Positions 44,010 to 54,697 are shown, counted from the first letter of the stretch. The stretch is 64,000 nt of DNA from Chaenocephalus aceratus (GCA_023974075.1 JAMFTG010000729.1:49116-113115), one strand, 5' to 3'. The notes: a model not told the origin generated them from the sequence alone. A program made the numbers and translations.

Positions 44010-44700
44010 ACCTTACCCCTCTTGCCAGCGCTACTCTGACGCCTATTTTAGAGTGAGGCGCAGGAGGAAGTAGCTTCAATGGGATGTAGCTTGAGCCCTG
44101 CCTGCCTGCAGGAGGGGTTGTGGTTTGAAGCCAGAATGGGTAAAGCTTCGCATGCGATGAGGACCCGTTTCGCGTGAAGCCGGAAGCGCCGCATTTGAGC
44201 GGCCCTGAAGCCAGTGATACCCTCTTGAGAGACTGAAGGCGTGCGTCAATTGTTTGGGTGAAGTAGCCCGTTTCCGTTAAGCCGGAGGAACTTCCGTGGA
44301 GCCCGATTTCCTTGTCTTTTCCTCCCGCGTCCGGGTTTTGCGGGGCGGCCGGCTGGAACCGCTAGCCGACTGGGGAACGCCGCCTGTAGCTTAATCCGCT
44401 GCGGTCACTTGACTGGTTCACGGTCCATTCAAGCGATTCAATGCACTGCCTCGTCTCGATTCTGACAGGTGACAGGTTGAAACAGTTTCAAACTTGAGCG
44501 CTTCAACACTTTATGACCGCTCTAAACAATGCGCAATGTGTGGGTTGTTGTTGCTGTTGAGTTGTTGTTGGCATTGCATTTGAATTGGATCATTATAGAG
44601 CAAGCCAGGAAGAAAGATAGGTCGTTATGGCTCGTGAAACACTTCGAAATGTGGAGAAGCTGTGAACAAAAAGAAAATGAGTAATATAAAATTAAAAACA
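44010..44700. other. GC-rich internal region of the Ngaro-like element, no ORF
   Basis: Expected to hold gag, but all frames are broken. I recognise nothing specific. Confidence 0.4.
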
Positions 44701-44704
44701 CTTC

Positions 44705-44800
44705 AATGGTCTAAGGAATAGATAGCCCAGTGGATAGAGCCGGCGGCCAGGGTGCGGCGATGTCCTCCGCGCAGCTGGTTCAAAGCCCGGAGTAGTTAAA
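44705..44800 (+). mobile_element. tRNA-derived SINE head
   Basis: An A-box-like TAGCCCAGTGG at 44,723-44,733 and a B-box-like GGTTCAAAGCC at 44,777-44,787 sit at tRNA-like spacing. No acceptor stem pairs around them, so this is a SINE head and not a tRNA gene. It lies inside the Ngaro-like element. Confidence 0.6.
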
Positions 44801-44978
44801 CTTTTAATCATTGCTTTTCAACTTTAATACTTTAATAACTGATAAAAGGCCCTCTCCTCCCAAAAAAATGTCCAGCACTCTCTAGTCTCTTCTCAATAAC
44901 CCAATACACTGTAGCTTAATCCGCGGACTGCGGAGCTGATGAATAATGCCTGGAGCTGGGACGAAGCTCTGCTGCTGT

Positions 44979-45192
44979 TTGCGCGTTGACACCTGGAAGA
45001 CAGCTGATAGAACAGGGGAAAGCATATATAGAGAGATTAACAGGTGCAATCATTTAGGCTTGTAAATGGAGGGGCGTGATAGGTTTAGCTGAGGAGAGGC
45101 GCTCCCTGTCATTTAGATGCAGGGAGCAAGTATTGCCATGACGAGCAATACGGAGTGTTAGGTCTTCCTGTCTGAACTTGCGCTAAGCTTCA
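44979..45192 (-). repeat. Split direct repeat A1
   Basis: 214 bp, the 5' end of the Ngaro-like element on the minus strand. Identical by eye to 39,807-40,020. Confidence 0.95.
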
Positions 45193-46480
45193 GTTTAATG
45201 GTGGAGGTACACACATATTGATAGATGTCTTGTAATGCACTGTTGAGGAACCTGTGACCCAAGTGTTTCATTCATTGCATAACTACACCGTAGTTGTTTT
45301 TATGATATGTCAATAAACCTTTGAAAATCTTGAAAGGGATGTGCAAAATAGCCATAATATACAGTCTTTAATTAACTATTCGTAGAGAATAACGAGTAAT
45401 GAATATACTTTATTACTCGTTTCCATTCATGTCAATTGCAGATACATGTTTAGTCTTCTCAAGCACCAACTATCAAATATCTCTCCTGATTGTTGGCACT
45501 TGACAATCACCTTACCTGAATTTTACTCAGGTCACGTGTAACTAAAGTCTGATTTAAGAGTTGTTTATATTTCACATAATTAATCAGAATCTGCAAAGTA
45601 ACTCAAATAAATGCAGTGGAGTAAAAATACCAGGTTAACCTCTGAATTGTCGTGGAGTAGAATTACAAAGTAGCAATGAGCTGTCATGTGGGTATATATT
45701 AATGCTGCGCATTATGGACACAAGCGATTTTCACCCATTTATTAATTATATGTTTTACATTTGATAACACCAATGTGTTTAATACTGGCAACTTCTAATT
45801 GTGGGAAAAACGAAAACGTTCAGTAGAGACGTCCCATAGAACATTTTGCGAAACACAATAGCCAGCATGTGTAGTTCTGGGGGGACGTTCGATTCCAGTT
45901 TTGGATAGTCTGGCGTGGTTTCGTTCCATTTCACACAGCTGTTTGACGCTCTGCGTAACCTTACGGGGACTGTAGTCCTAAACGATAGCTGGGGATTATG
46001 GGCTAGTGTAGTGTCTTTGGCCATCCTAAACTCAGAAATGTTGACAATCGCAATGATGCTCGAAATGTCCCTTATAGGCCTACGTCTGTTTCCGGTTATT
46101 TTTATTTTGAAATTCAGTTCCTGACGGACGCCAAAAAAGCCCGAGATTATGGAATTAAACCAATAAATAAAAGCAAGGATACTTGTGTGTTATTGGTGAG
46201 TAAATAACAGTGTGTTATTTTGAAAAGAATAACGAATTAGAAGGAAACAAATATTTAAAAATACAGATTTCCATATTCTGAGGCTCTGAGCCCCATTTAT
46301 TGTCTGAGCCCCATTTATTTTCCTCACAGACGGCAACAAAAGTCCGAAATTATACGATTTAAAATAAAAGCAATAATTGCGGCTTGATATTGAGTAAGAA
46401 CATGTTTTTATGAACCACACAGCTTCCGGTCTCCCACGACCCGACCGGAGAAAAAGACGTGCTGCAGGCAGTAGAAATAC
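45193..46480 (-). mobile_element. Long-inverted-repeat element copy II, third segment
   Basis: Follows the reverse complement of copy I from about 22,636 to 21,390. The outermost part of this end (the terminal palindromes and CCAACCCAGTCTCACGG) is missing, so the copy is truncated on the right. A minus frame at 45,779-46,024 with VKWNETTPDYPKLESNVPPE has a counterpart on the plus strand in copy I (about 21,915-21,975). It may be a decayed coding piece of the family, but no domain is known to me. Confidence 0.82.
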
Positions 46481-46489
46481 AGATGTAGC

Positions 46490-46790
46490 ACCCCAGATAG
46501 GACTCACATGGGTGTGTCCCAGTCAAAAGCCCAGCGGATGCCAGTGGCTGGGGGTGTTGCCAAATTGCTAGAGGGCGTTGCACAATTTCCCCATTTGTTC
46601 AATTACAGGATTTAACCATGAGATGGCGCTTCATTCACAAAATACACAAAGACAGCTGGGTGTTGTAGAAACATCAATATTTTAGATCAAATAAAGTATA
46701 TAGTTTGCTTTATGCAGTATATTTCTTGTAATATTTTTGGGGTGTTTTTACACAGTACAGTAGATTGAAGTAAATCAACTTATACATTAA
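46490..46790. other. No gene recognised
   Basis: A GC-richer 100 bp (46,500-46,600) and then AT-rich sequence. Nothing coding. Confidence 0.5.
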
Positions 46791-46792
46791 GA

Positions 46793-46925
46793 TAAGATAA
46801 GATGGACCTTTATTAATCCCGTGGGGAAATTCAGTAGTTCAAACAGCAACAGGGTAAGAGTGAAAAACAGGACAGCACAGATTCACACAGATTAATAAAA
46901 TCAAAAATAAGATGAGCGATACAAA
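46793..46925 (-). repeat. Retrotransposon 3' tail (reverse orientation)
   Basis: GATAAGATGGACCTTTATTA followed by ATCCCGTGGGGAAATTCA is a typical fish LINE tail on the minus strand. Confidence 0.65.
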
Positions 46926-47141
46926 TAATAATAATGAGAAACTATGAAATAAGAAATGAATAAAACTAAAATGTAATTATCATATCATATTATAATGTAT
47001 TGTATTATTAAGTAATATCATACATTAACCCCATTATAGCAGATGCCACATTGAATGGATGAACACATGTATGCATCAATAATTACAACAGAGTATTTCT
47101 AAATACAAGTTGTAAAAATACTTATATGTATTTAATATTAA

Positions 47142-47622
47142 CCCTTTGGAGTCGACCGTCACGCCGGCGTGATCAGATCACATGACCTGTTCAAGCCGGT
47201 GCCGCATAAAAACAACAGTCCGGACAACATTGCCGTATGTTTCTGTCGAAAGTACTGGCTTTAAACTATATCCCAGTCTTTGTTTCATGCAAAAAGACCC
47301 AGTAAACACGGAGATACGATGATATAAAAGTTAATACATTTCAAAAGTATGAAAAATGGAAGCACATATTTGAATATCTTCGCCGTATTTGATCATTTTA
47401 CGAAACGGAAAATACTGGAAACTGTAGATCCTGCTCAACAGGATGTATATGTGTATTTCTGTCGAAAGTACTGGCTTGAAACTATATGCCAGTCTTTGTT
47501 TCATGCAAAAATACCCAATAAACACGGACATACGATGATATAAAGTTAATACAGATATATTTCAGAAGTATGAATAATGGAAACACATATTTTTAATATC
47601 TTCGCCGTATTTTATCATTTTT
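47142..47622 (+). mobile_element. piggyBac-like terminal fragment with a tandem duplication
   Basis: TTAA at 47,138-47,141 is followed by CCCTTTGGAGTCGACCGTCA and CGCCGGCGTGATC. TTAA plus CCCTT is the hallmark of piggyBac-type ends. The sequence from 47,235 is repeated from 47,453 (about 218-bp period, with an AAAGTACTGGCTT(T/G)AAACTATAT core and an ATATCTTCGCCGTATTTxATC end). The second end was not identified. Confidence 0.5.
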
Positions 47623-47818
47623 AGGCTAAACTTATATGCACATATAGGTTTCACATATATGCACATATAGGTTGCACATATATGCACATATAGGTTGCAC
47701 ATATATGCACATATAGGCTAAACTTATATGCACATATAGGTTGCACATATATGTAAAACATATATGTGCATATAAGTTTCACATATATGTGCATATAAGT
47801 TTAGCCTATATGTGCATA
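47622..47818. repeat. About 200-bp palindrome made of CATATAGG repeats
   Basis: The left arm holds several units of ATATGCACATATAGGTTGCAC. The right arm is its inverse (TATATGTGCATATAAGTTTC). TAGGCTAAACTTATATGCAC at the left faces GTGCATATAAGTTTAGCCTA at the right. The DNA can form a long AT-rich cruciform. Confidence 0.9.
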
Positions 47819-47930
47819 TATGTTTATTTACACCTATGTTCAAGGTTTATACATAGCCTACTTACATAAAAAAATACAACACACAAAATGTATAAGTCAT
47901 TAACATACATTTATTGTCAATACATGTCAA

Positions 47931-50900
47931 TTATTTAGTCTGCTTTTGGCGAGCCCTGAGCTCTGTCAGCTTGTTGTTGATGGCTGTACCCAGCTGGCCC
48001 TTCGTTGTGTGTGGCCACTTCTTCATTGTTGCCTCGACAGAGAAAAGAAAAGGACATAATGAGATGACAGTGTAAAAATGCTCCAAGTCTTCTACAGACT
48101 CCAAGCATTCCACTCCAAAGTGTTGCCAAACCACCTGGTGTAGTGTACACGAGCTCCCCTGTGAGTTTATTGACAGATAAAGCCCAAAGCCTTTATTCAA
48201 ACAGATGATCTATTTTATTAGTGATTTGTTTCATATATCATTACTATTATTTTTGAATTATCTGAAAAGTCAGTGCCTTTACCAAATCTGTCTAAGAAGC
48301 TGCTAAGTTTACAATTATTAGTTAGAATTAGGTAAAGTTTGGCTTTTCAAAATACTGTTTAAAAAAAAATGACATCACATGAACTTCACTTGTATACAAA
48401 CAACAGAGATCATCAGCACAGGTTGTTTACCAGAAGAGCAATAACATATGCATTGCAATCAAGAACATTAATTAAAGACATGATATGGCACAAACACAGT
48501 ACAAAGGGCTGGTCATTGATTAAGGGTGAAGATTCTGGTTATTTAACACTGCAGAGGAGAACAATTAGTGTCATGGGGTTATTAACGACTACATATTCTA
48601 TAACACAGAGGACACCACAGAGGAAGCACACTAGCCCAGAACATGGGTTCTATTAGAAGAGAGCTGTGATCAAGAAGTGAGCCATTGAAAATGTAGTGAT
48701 CACCCTACAGTAGGTGCTAATCCGTGCAGATACCATTAACGGGTGTCCTCCTCACTTACCTGATGCTCATCCTGATCCTACCATTGATAGCTAATAGATA
48801 GTGAAACAGGGATGGTTAAAGTAGTCAACTTGAGGCATCTCTATTAACTTTTATTTTCCTTTCTAAATTCATTCGTTTTTTACTCACCGATTATGGCCGC
48901 CTTTTTCCCTGGGTCCAGGGCTTCAGCTGCTCCCCATCACCTCGCTTTGGCTTGCCACCTAAAGTCATATTTCATCATTATTATTTTGCAAATGAAAAGT
49001 GGGTAATCCTGCTGATCTGCAGCAGCTAATGTTTACATACTAATGGCCCACACTTTAGGCTAGAGTGGTTGTCCAGGGACAAATGACACTCAAGGTTCCT
49101 TGGGGGTGTTCCAAATAGACCCATACACATTTGGTTTCCAATCATACACTCTGAGTTATGGGGTCCTTGAAATGATAAAGTTTGAGAACCACTGGGCTAG
49201 AGTCGAGTGTGGGACAATTGTAAAAAAAACATTACTCGTAACAAATTGCAGCAGCGAAAACAGAGAGTAAGAAAATAGTTCAGTTTTTCCATTCTTAGGT
49301 GAATCAGTTTAGAAAGAAAAACACATGTGTAAACTGCCTTTCTTTATTAATGACAGGATTGATTTAAAGAGATTTTGAACAGTAGCTTTTTTTTTTTTAC
49401 CGTTGAGGCTGCTCTGAAGCAGGGTTTAAAGGGGAAATGTGCCGAGGAGGAGAGTTCGCACCATTGCTGTGCCAGAGGTGGTACGCAAAAGACTCCTGAC
49501 CCCTTCACAATTTCAATCTGAAAAATACATCACATATAAATGTATTAGTAGGCCAATTTATATGTTTTCCCGCCTCCCGCCTTGAGAGCTTATAGATACA
49601 TTTTTGACTTGTTACTTACTTTGTTGTTATTTCCACCATCACCACCACCATCATCATCGTCATCACCAGGCTGCTTCTTCTGAGGCTCTGCAGCTGCCAC
49701 AGTATTTTGAGGCAAGAGAGAAGCAAGATGAATTAAAGGGGATGAAATTATTTTGTAGTTAGCTTTCTATGACATGACTAATTTGTCCAAGGTTTTTGTC
49801 CATTGATTTGATTTCCATTAGGATATAATACACATGTGAAAGCGGAGGTTCTTGGCCTGTTGGCAATGAACAATTTGGCACTGTTGAGATTAGCCCTGGA
49901 CAAACACACATTTGTAGACTATTGCCTCCGACAGAGTCACACCATAAAATATGCATCCTTAGAACAAGAAAAATGTTACTCACCTGCAATTGTTTTGAGG
50001 TTGCTGCACACTTGTTAGAGAAGGAAGACAGTATGTTATCATTTCTGAACAATTAAAAATACAAACGGCAGGTGAATTGCCCTAATCAGCCTAACATCAT
50101 AAACATCTCCTCCTCTGATTAAGTAACAAGTAAAATAAAGTGATACAAATAAGAGGAACTTACTCTTCCAGCAAGCGAGGCAATGTCCTCCTTCATTTGA
50201 GGAATATCTCGTGTGGGGTTGTACAGAAGGGAAAAAATAAAATCACACCAATTCCAATCATCAGATCACCATAGCTGCAAGCAACTTGGATGCTATTTGC
50301 ATCTAAGTTGTAACACGGTCCATTGACAGCACATTTACAAAACAGAAAAGTCCTATCCGATTGAATTAAACCAATATTGCAATACAATAATACTTGCGCT
50401 TTATTATGAGGTCTTTCAAATGATCATTTTCATTTTTCAGGGCCAAGTTTGCATCCCTCAACTCCTGAATTGTTAGAATATCACCTCCATCTTCAGAGCA
50501 ATCTGACTATTATAACATTAGCGTTAAGAAAGCTTACTTACATATCTGCCACAACATAAGTAACCGGATCAGAGTAACATTACGTACAGTCCGCGGCATA
50601 TCACATCATAATGTATCATATATCTCCTTATCTGAGTCAGCTGAGCCGTATCTGGCCGTGCAACACTCACAGTGTCACAGACTGTATGCAGAAGTATTAT
50701 TTTAAGCAACACATTAAGTTGACGAAACACTCGAGTCAAATGTAATTAAAGTCAGATGGTGTGTTAGACGGGCAGTGATATCATAAACCTGTTCATGTAC
50801 GCATTCAAACACTTGTTCTTTTACCAGCTGTATTCACCTTGCAGGTGCAGCTCTGTGGCTTTTATCCTGGATAAAGTGTTTAAGTCATGGATGTTTAAAG

Positions 50901-51190
50901 TTTAACTTCTTCATATGTCTAATATTATAGTTAACTTTTCATTCAGGAAGTATGACGCTGCGCTGTCAGTATGCTTCTCCATGTTTGTGATTGGTCGAAT
51001 GCTCCAAATACCACCCCTTGCATGTGAACGCGCACCTAACTAGATAGGGCACGGCTGGCTTGAGCGATCCACTTGATAACCCGCGTCGTAGGACCGTTTA
51101 GCGAGAGCGCGTATGTTTTGGATTAAGCCAACCGGCTAACTCAAACATATCCAGGTTAGGTTGAACCAGCTTCGTAGCACAGGCCTCTGC
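47931..51190 (-). pseudogene. Multi-exon BEN-domain-like gene in an inverted-repeat transposon, decayed
   Basis: The minus strand starts at about 51,186 with GGCCTGTGCTACGAAGCTGG, the same terminus as the element at 2270, and follows that copy to about 50,500. Exon-like blocks with AG/GT borders follow. 50,394-50,506 reads SEDGGDILTIQELRDANLAL, then KNENDHLKDLIIK, a short coiled coil. 49,620-49,687 encodes an Asp/Gly-rich linker. 49,401-49,517 is unidentified. 48,888-48,958 reads GGKPKRGDGEQLK and then, after a one-base loss, ALDPGKKAAIIG. 47,931-48,032 reads ATMKKWPHTTKGQLGTAINN, then KLTELRARQK and a TAA stop. Coiled coil plus a C-terminal LDP..K..AI / INxKLxELR pattern is what BEN-domain proteins show. 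BEN domains bind DNA. Identity is by eye only. Confidence 0.5.
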
Positions 51191-51455
51191 TCTACCGAAA
51201 TCAGTCGGAAGTCGCAAAGTCTCATTTCAAAATAAACGTGGATTTGCGTAAAAAAAAAAAGTTTTTCGGGGTTCAGGTGTTTTGTTTGATTTTGAAATAA
51301 ACAAAGTCTTGGCTTTCAGAATATGACACTTTTATTTCCAAAATCACACAATAAATACATGTTTGAAGCTTGTAAAGGGAAGATGACAGCTCTCCCTCGC
51401 CACTCTGCTGTTCCGCAGCACCGCCCCCCCTCCCTCCGCTGACATTATGAATGTA
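51190..51455. other. No gene recognised
   Basis: A/T-rich sequence with a (A)n run, between the BEN-like element end and the 3' repeats of the coiled-coil gene. Confidence 0.4.
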
Positions 51456-51537
51456 AGGCCTGGCAATTGTAGCTTGCTGGTAAAACATGTGTAGCCCCTT
51501 GATGCCATGCTAAGACAATCTTAATAAAGTTTAAAAG

Positions 51538-51676
51538 TCACCGTTGAACCTCAATCTCTTCGTTGACATCATCCAGATTATTTAGCAGGAGGTCATTTTC
51601 CGCTTTCAAACCATCCAAGTGATCGAATGTCACCACATAAGACCGACCCTTCTTCAAAACTCCAAGCTCTAGATTA
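51538..51676 (-). pseudogene. C-terminal fragment of a coiled-coil paralogue
   Basis: The minus strand reads LNLELGVLKKGRSYVVTFDH, LDGLKAENDLLLNNLDDVNE and EIEVQR with a stop at 51,538-51,540. The first part matches VELNLEIGVLRKGRSQNKTL of the intact gene at about 52,550-52,610, while the tail differs. A SINE cuts it off immediately upstream (51,677). It is a second gene copy, of which only the last exon part is left here. Confidence 0.8.
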
Positions 51677-51890
51677 AGATGAGGCGTGTGGCGTAGTGGA
51701 TTAGTGCCTAGGTGTTGGGATCAGACCCCCTGATCCCAACAGGTTCAAACCCCACTGCAGTCAGCATGTCGTTGTGTCCCTGAGACTCTTCACCCCAAAT
51801 TGCTCCTGTGGGGATTGTCCACAGTATTGAGTATGTAAGTCGCTTTGGATAAAAGTGTCTAACAAGTAACATGTAATAATAAAAAAAGAG
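51677..51890 (+). mobile_element. tRNA-derived SINE
   Basis: A box TGGCGTAGTGG at 51,689-51,699, B box GGTTCAAACCC at 51,742-51,752, a middle domain, and a CGCTTTGGATAAAAGTGTCT tail ending in a short A/T-rich repeat. This is the structure of a fish SINE with a LINE-type tail. It separates the paralogue fragment from its upstream part. Confidence 0.88.
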
Positions 51891-52191
51891 ATCCATTTTA
51901 TTGAATTAAAATAAAGTTATTATGTTAATAATGTTTTATTTATTTTTTAAATCGTACATTTGGGAGAACTCGGCGCTCCCGGAGAAAACCCGCTATGCCA
52001 CGGACAAGTTAATGAACTTTAACCCGTGGTATTTATCTCGTGGCAATTGTAGCTTGCTGGAAGAATATCTAAGCCCCCTGATGTCATGCTAAGACATTTT
52101 ACTAATGTTTGTTTTTTTTAAATCGTACATTTTGGGAAAAACCCGGCGCTCCCGGAGAAAACCCGCTATGCCACGGATAAGTTAGTGGCTT

Positions 52192-53814
52192 TTATCTCCT
52201 GGCCTGCTGAGCTCGATTCTCCTGAACCGTTTTCATGTGTTCAAGGAAGTCATTGTCAACGGTGACGATCTTCACATTCAAGCTGTTCATTCGGTCTTGA
52301 TCTTCTTGGACCCTTTGTCCGAGATCGCCGTTTGGATTCTGATCCGCTGTGTTTTTGGCCTGCTGAGCTCTTTTCTCCCCAAACGTTTTCTTGAATTCAA
52401 GGAAGTCATTGTGAACGGTGACGTTGTTCACATTCAAGCTGTTCATTCGGTCCTGATCGCCGTTAGGATTCTGAACCGTTGTGTTTCTTTCCCTCAGCGG
52501 CTCATCACACATAGACTGCAGGTCGTTCATCTTTTCCTGCAGGGTTTTGTTCTGAGAACGACCCTTCCTCAAAACACCAATCTCTAGGTTAAGTTCCACG
52601 AGATCCTTCCCCATGGCGGCACTATCACACCCCAAGGTCTCGTTGGATGCCTTCAAAGCCTCGTAGTTGATCATGAGATGCTTTTCCTTGTGAACCTCAT
52701 TGCTCAAACCCTGGATCTTATTCATCAAAGCCTCGTTCTTCCTCTTAACGTCCTCTCTCTCAGCTTTCGCCTCCTTGTAAGAGTCCTCGAGCTCCATGAA
52801 ACGCAGATGCCTTTTCTTGAGCTGCAAAGCTTCTTCTCGCAGGGAGACATGTTTGAGGCTCATGGCGGCTTTTTCTGTCACCATTGCGTTGTAACTTTCC
52901 CTAATGGTGTTCTCGTTCTCAAGTTGTTGGCACAACTCGACTTTCTTTTGTTGCAACAATTGGATTTGCTGGAAAATCAACTCTTTTTCTTCCTTCGCAA
53001 TTTCGTATGACACCTGAAGATCCTCGAAACCCAGAAGCCTCTTTGAAAGCTCAAAGATCTCTTCTTGCAAGTCTTCGGTTTGGCTCCTTTCCTCATATTT
53101 CGACCGGTTCATTTCGTCCATCTCAAACTGCACCAGGCTTTCATTTTCAAGCTCCCTGCGGAGATCGTCCACTTCCTGCTGCAGAGCCTGGTTCTTCTGT
53201 AAAACCGTCTCTATCTCTGCCTTAGACACTTGGAAATGATCCTGAAGTTGCTCTTTCCTTTGCTTGAGACACTCAAGTTCTTCCTCAAGGCCACCATTTA
53301 CTCTAATGGTTTCCTCTGCGTCACTTCTCAATGCATCGAGCGTTTCCTCTGCAGCAGAATAGCATTGGATCGATGAACGCACCTCTTTAATCTGTGCTTC
53401 GAGCTCTCTCCGTCTACGTAGTGCAGCTTCATGCTCGGCTTTGATCGCATCGATGCTATCCAGCTCATCTATCTGGTCAAACATCTGTCCCTCGAGGATC
53501 TGTCGTTCATGCTCCAATTCCTTGTTTGTCTGGATTAGTCCCTGGAACATCGCCTCTACGGTAACGTTATTTTCGATCTTCTCACTAAGAACCCTCACTA
53601 CTTTTTCGAGGTAGGCACACTTGCGCCTCGCGACATGTTCCTCTGCCTTCAGAGCGTCAAACTGCTCCCCCAGCGCTGGAAAGCTGCCGAACTGTTTTTG
53701 TATGGATTGTATTTTCACATGTAGGGTCTTGAGATGTTCTTGAACTTCCCCAAGACTCCTCCTAACTCCAGCGTAGTCACCTCCCAATTCCACTTGTTCC
53801 TTATTGCAGGACAT
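52192..53814 (-). CDS. Intronless coiled-coil protein, 540 residues
   Basis: The longest intact frame in the window runs from ATG at 53,812-53,814 (context AAAAAACATGTCC, good for initiation) to a stop at 52,192-52,194. Residues 1 to about 440 are nearly all charged heptad-type helix (EHLKTLHVKIQSIQKQFGSF, LEEELECLKQRKEQLQDHFQ, ELIFQQIQLLQQKKVELCQQ), with few Pro or Gly, so a long parallel coiled coil is likely. The C-terminal part has two tandem units of about 45 residues sharing QNPNGD, DQDRMNSLNV, VTV.NDFLE and EKRAQQAK / ENRAQQAR. There is no signal peptide, membrane segment or known catalytic domain. A structural or scaffold role (centrosome, axoneme or similar) would be a guess. It is intronless among transposons but not degraded, so it may be an expressed retrogene. 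A partial paralogue lies at 51,538-51,676. Confidence 0.8.
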   Translation of the reverse strand: MSCNKEQVELGGDYAGVRRSLGEVQEHLKTLHVKIQSIQKQFGSFPALGEQFDALKAEEHVARRKCAYLEKVVRVLSEKIENNVTVEAMFQGLIQTNKELEHERQILEGQMFDQIDELDSIDAIKAEHEAALRRRRELEAQIKEVRSSIQCYSAAEETLDALRSDAEETIRVNGGLEEELECLKQRKEQLQDHFQVSKAEIETVLQKNQALQQEVDDLRRELENESLVQFEMDEMNRSKYEERSQTEDLQEEIFELSKRLLGFEDLQVSYEIAKEEKELIFQQIQLLQQKKVELCQQLENENTIRESYNAMVTEKAAMSLKHVSLREEALQLKKRHLRFMELEDSYKEAKAEREDVKRKNEALMNKIQGLSNEVHKEKHLMINYEALKASNETLGCDSAAMGKDLVELNLEIGVLRKGRSQNKTLQEKMNDLQSMCDEPLRERNTTVQNPNGDQDRMNSLNVNNVTVHNDFLEFKKTFGEKRAQQAKNTADQNPNGDLGQRVQEDQDRMNSLNVKIVTVDNDFLEHMKTVQENRAQQARR

Positions 53815-54500
53815 GTTTTTTTAAGATGACAATGATACACACACAGTAGCAACTGGTAATACCTAACTGTTTCTTCACGGGGGAAAAACAGAATTTCGTG
53901 GTGTGTTGTCAGCGTCGGACTGAGCCAAGATATGCTGTGCCTAAAAACTCAAACTGGAGTCCTCGCAGGTTCCCATTTGGAACTATCGTTGATGTCACAA
54001 AGCACTTCACAGCATCATCATGACATCACTTGGAATTTCTGCACAATGCTCACATGTAGAGATGTGGCCATGGCAACAGTGAAGATGCATTCTGGGTAAC
54101 TTTGCCCAGACATTCCATTTTTGAAAAAACAACAACAAGATGGCTGACTCCTACTCTCTATTCTACTCAATATTAAGGGAGTTCTTTGTGGAGGATTATG
54201 TAGTGAAAATGAACACACCGATGTTATGAAACTAATATATAAAAAGGGACTTGTGTTGGGATGTCCTGTTAACAATAAGCCATTATTATTACTCACAAAT
54301 TGTCATCAAAAGCAGAGAAAATACTCCAATTGAAAATACTTCCTAATAATACTCTTTATTAAAAAAAAAAGTTGAGTCTGTAGGCATGAAATATTAATGT
54401 TTTTGGTACAAAATTAGCTTGAGCACCATTTTTTTATTGGCCATTTATTGACTGATATGACGGCACAGGGTACCCTGATCAGAGCGTCCTGAATATTTGT
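53815..54500. other. Upstream flank of the coiled-coil gene, no other gene
   Basis: The minus-strand leader of the gene occupies at least 53,815-53,950. I see no clear TATA box. The remainder is unremarkable. Confidence 0.4.
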
Positions 54501-54537
54501 ATTTTAATTCAGTTAACTTTTATGTGTTTGTAGCCAG

Positions 54538-54622
54538 ATCTGGGCAGTAAGTACACAGCCTGGTCTTTAGTGAGCACTCTGATCCAGAAGAACCTGGTGA
54601 TGAAGACCCACAACCCTGCAAG
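54538..54622 (+). pseudogene. Isolated MUS81-like exon
   Basis: 85 bp bounded by an AG acceptor (TTTGTAGCCAG) and a GT donor (CAAG|GTACAG). It reads [20 protein letters not shown], then MKTHNPAR. This resembles the winged-helix segment of the MUS81 structure-specific endonuclease (L..L..RNLVLRTH.PARYSLT in vertebrates). No neighbouring MUS81 exon was seen within several kb on either side. It could be one exon of a gene with long introns running out of recognisable range, or a stranded fragment. Confidence 0.6.
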
Positions 54623-54646
54623 GTACAGAGGAAACACACACACACA

Positions 54647-54648
<2 letters not shown>

Positions 54649-54697
<49 letters not shown>
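54649..54697 (+). repeat. (GATT)n microsatellite
   Basis: About 12 tetranucleotide units right after the MUS81-like exon donor. The Ser-Ile-Asn-Gln frames are artefacts. Confidence 0.97.

Larger units (their letters stand above)
39192..45192 (-). mobile_element. Ngaro-like tyrosine-recombinase retrotransposon with split direct repeats
   Basis: Two repeats occur twice each. A is at 44,979-45,192 and 39,807-40,020; B is at 40,022-40,196 and 39,192-39,366. Read on the minus strand the order is A1 - internal region - B1 - A2 - B2. This is the split-direct-repeat layout of Ngaro, PAT and VIPER-type elements and differs from the inverted repeats of DIRS. Each pair looks identical by eye. The internal region holds a CCCH/Cys-rich gag-like fragment and a tyrosine recombinase with frameshifts; no reverse transcriptase was found, so the copy is internally deleted. 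A 440-bp stretch separates A2 from B2. Long-inverted-repeat copy I at about 22,640 gives the empty site. Confidence 0.9.
51455..52195. repeat. Three partial copies of the coiled-coil gene 3' flank
   Basis: GGCAATTGTAGCTTGCTGG followed by AGCCCC.TGATG.CATGCTAAGACA occurs at about 51,462 and 52,043. CCCGGAGAAAACCCGCTATG followed by CCACGGA.AAGTTA occurs at about 51,979 and 52,155. The 3' flank of the coiled-coil gene has therefore been duplicated in tandem. Confidence 0.85.

Noticed and set aside
44705..44800. Functional tRNA gene
   Set aside because: A and B boxes are present, but the acceptor and anticodon stems do not pair. It is a SINE head.
47622..47818. CRISPR-like array
   Set aside because: Units are contiguous and reverse orientation; there are no unique spacers and no cas genes.
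51677..51760. Functional tRNA gene
   Set aside because: Same reason; a SINE body and LINE-type tail follow directly.
52237..53225. Plus-strand frames of about 70-116 residues
   Set aside because: Antisense shadows of the 540-codon coiled-coil gene.
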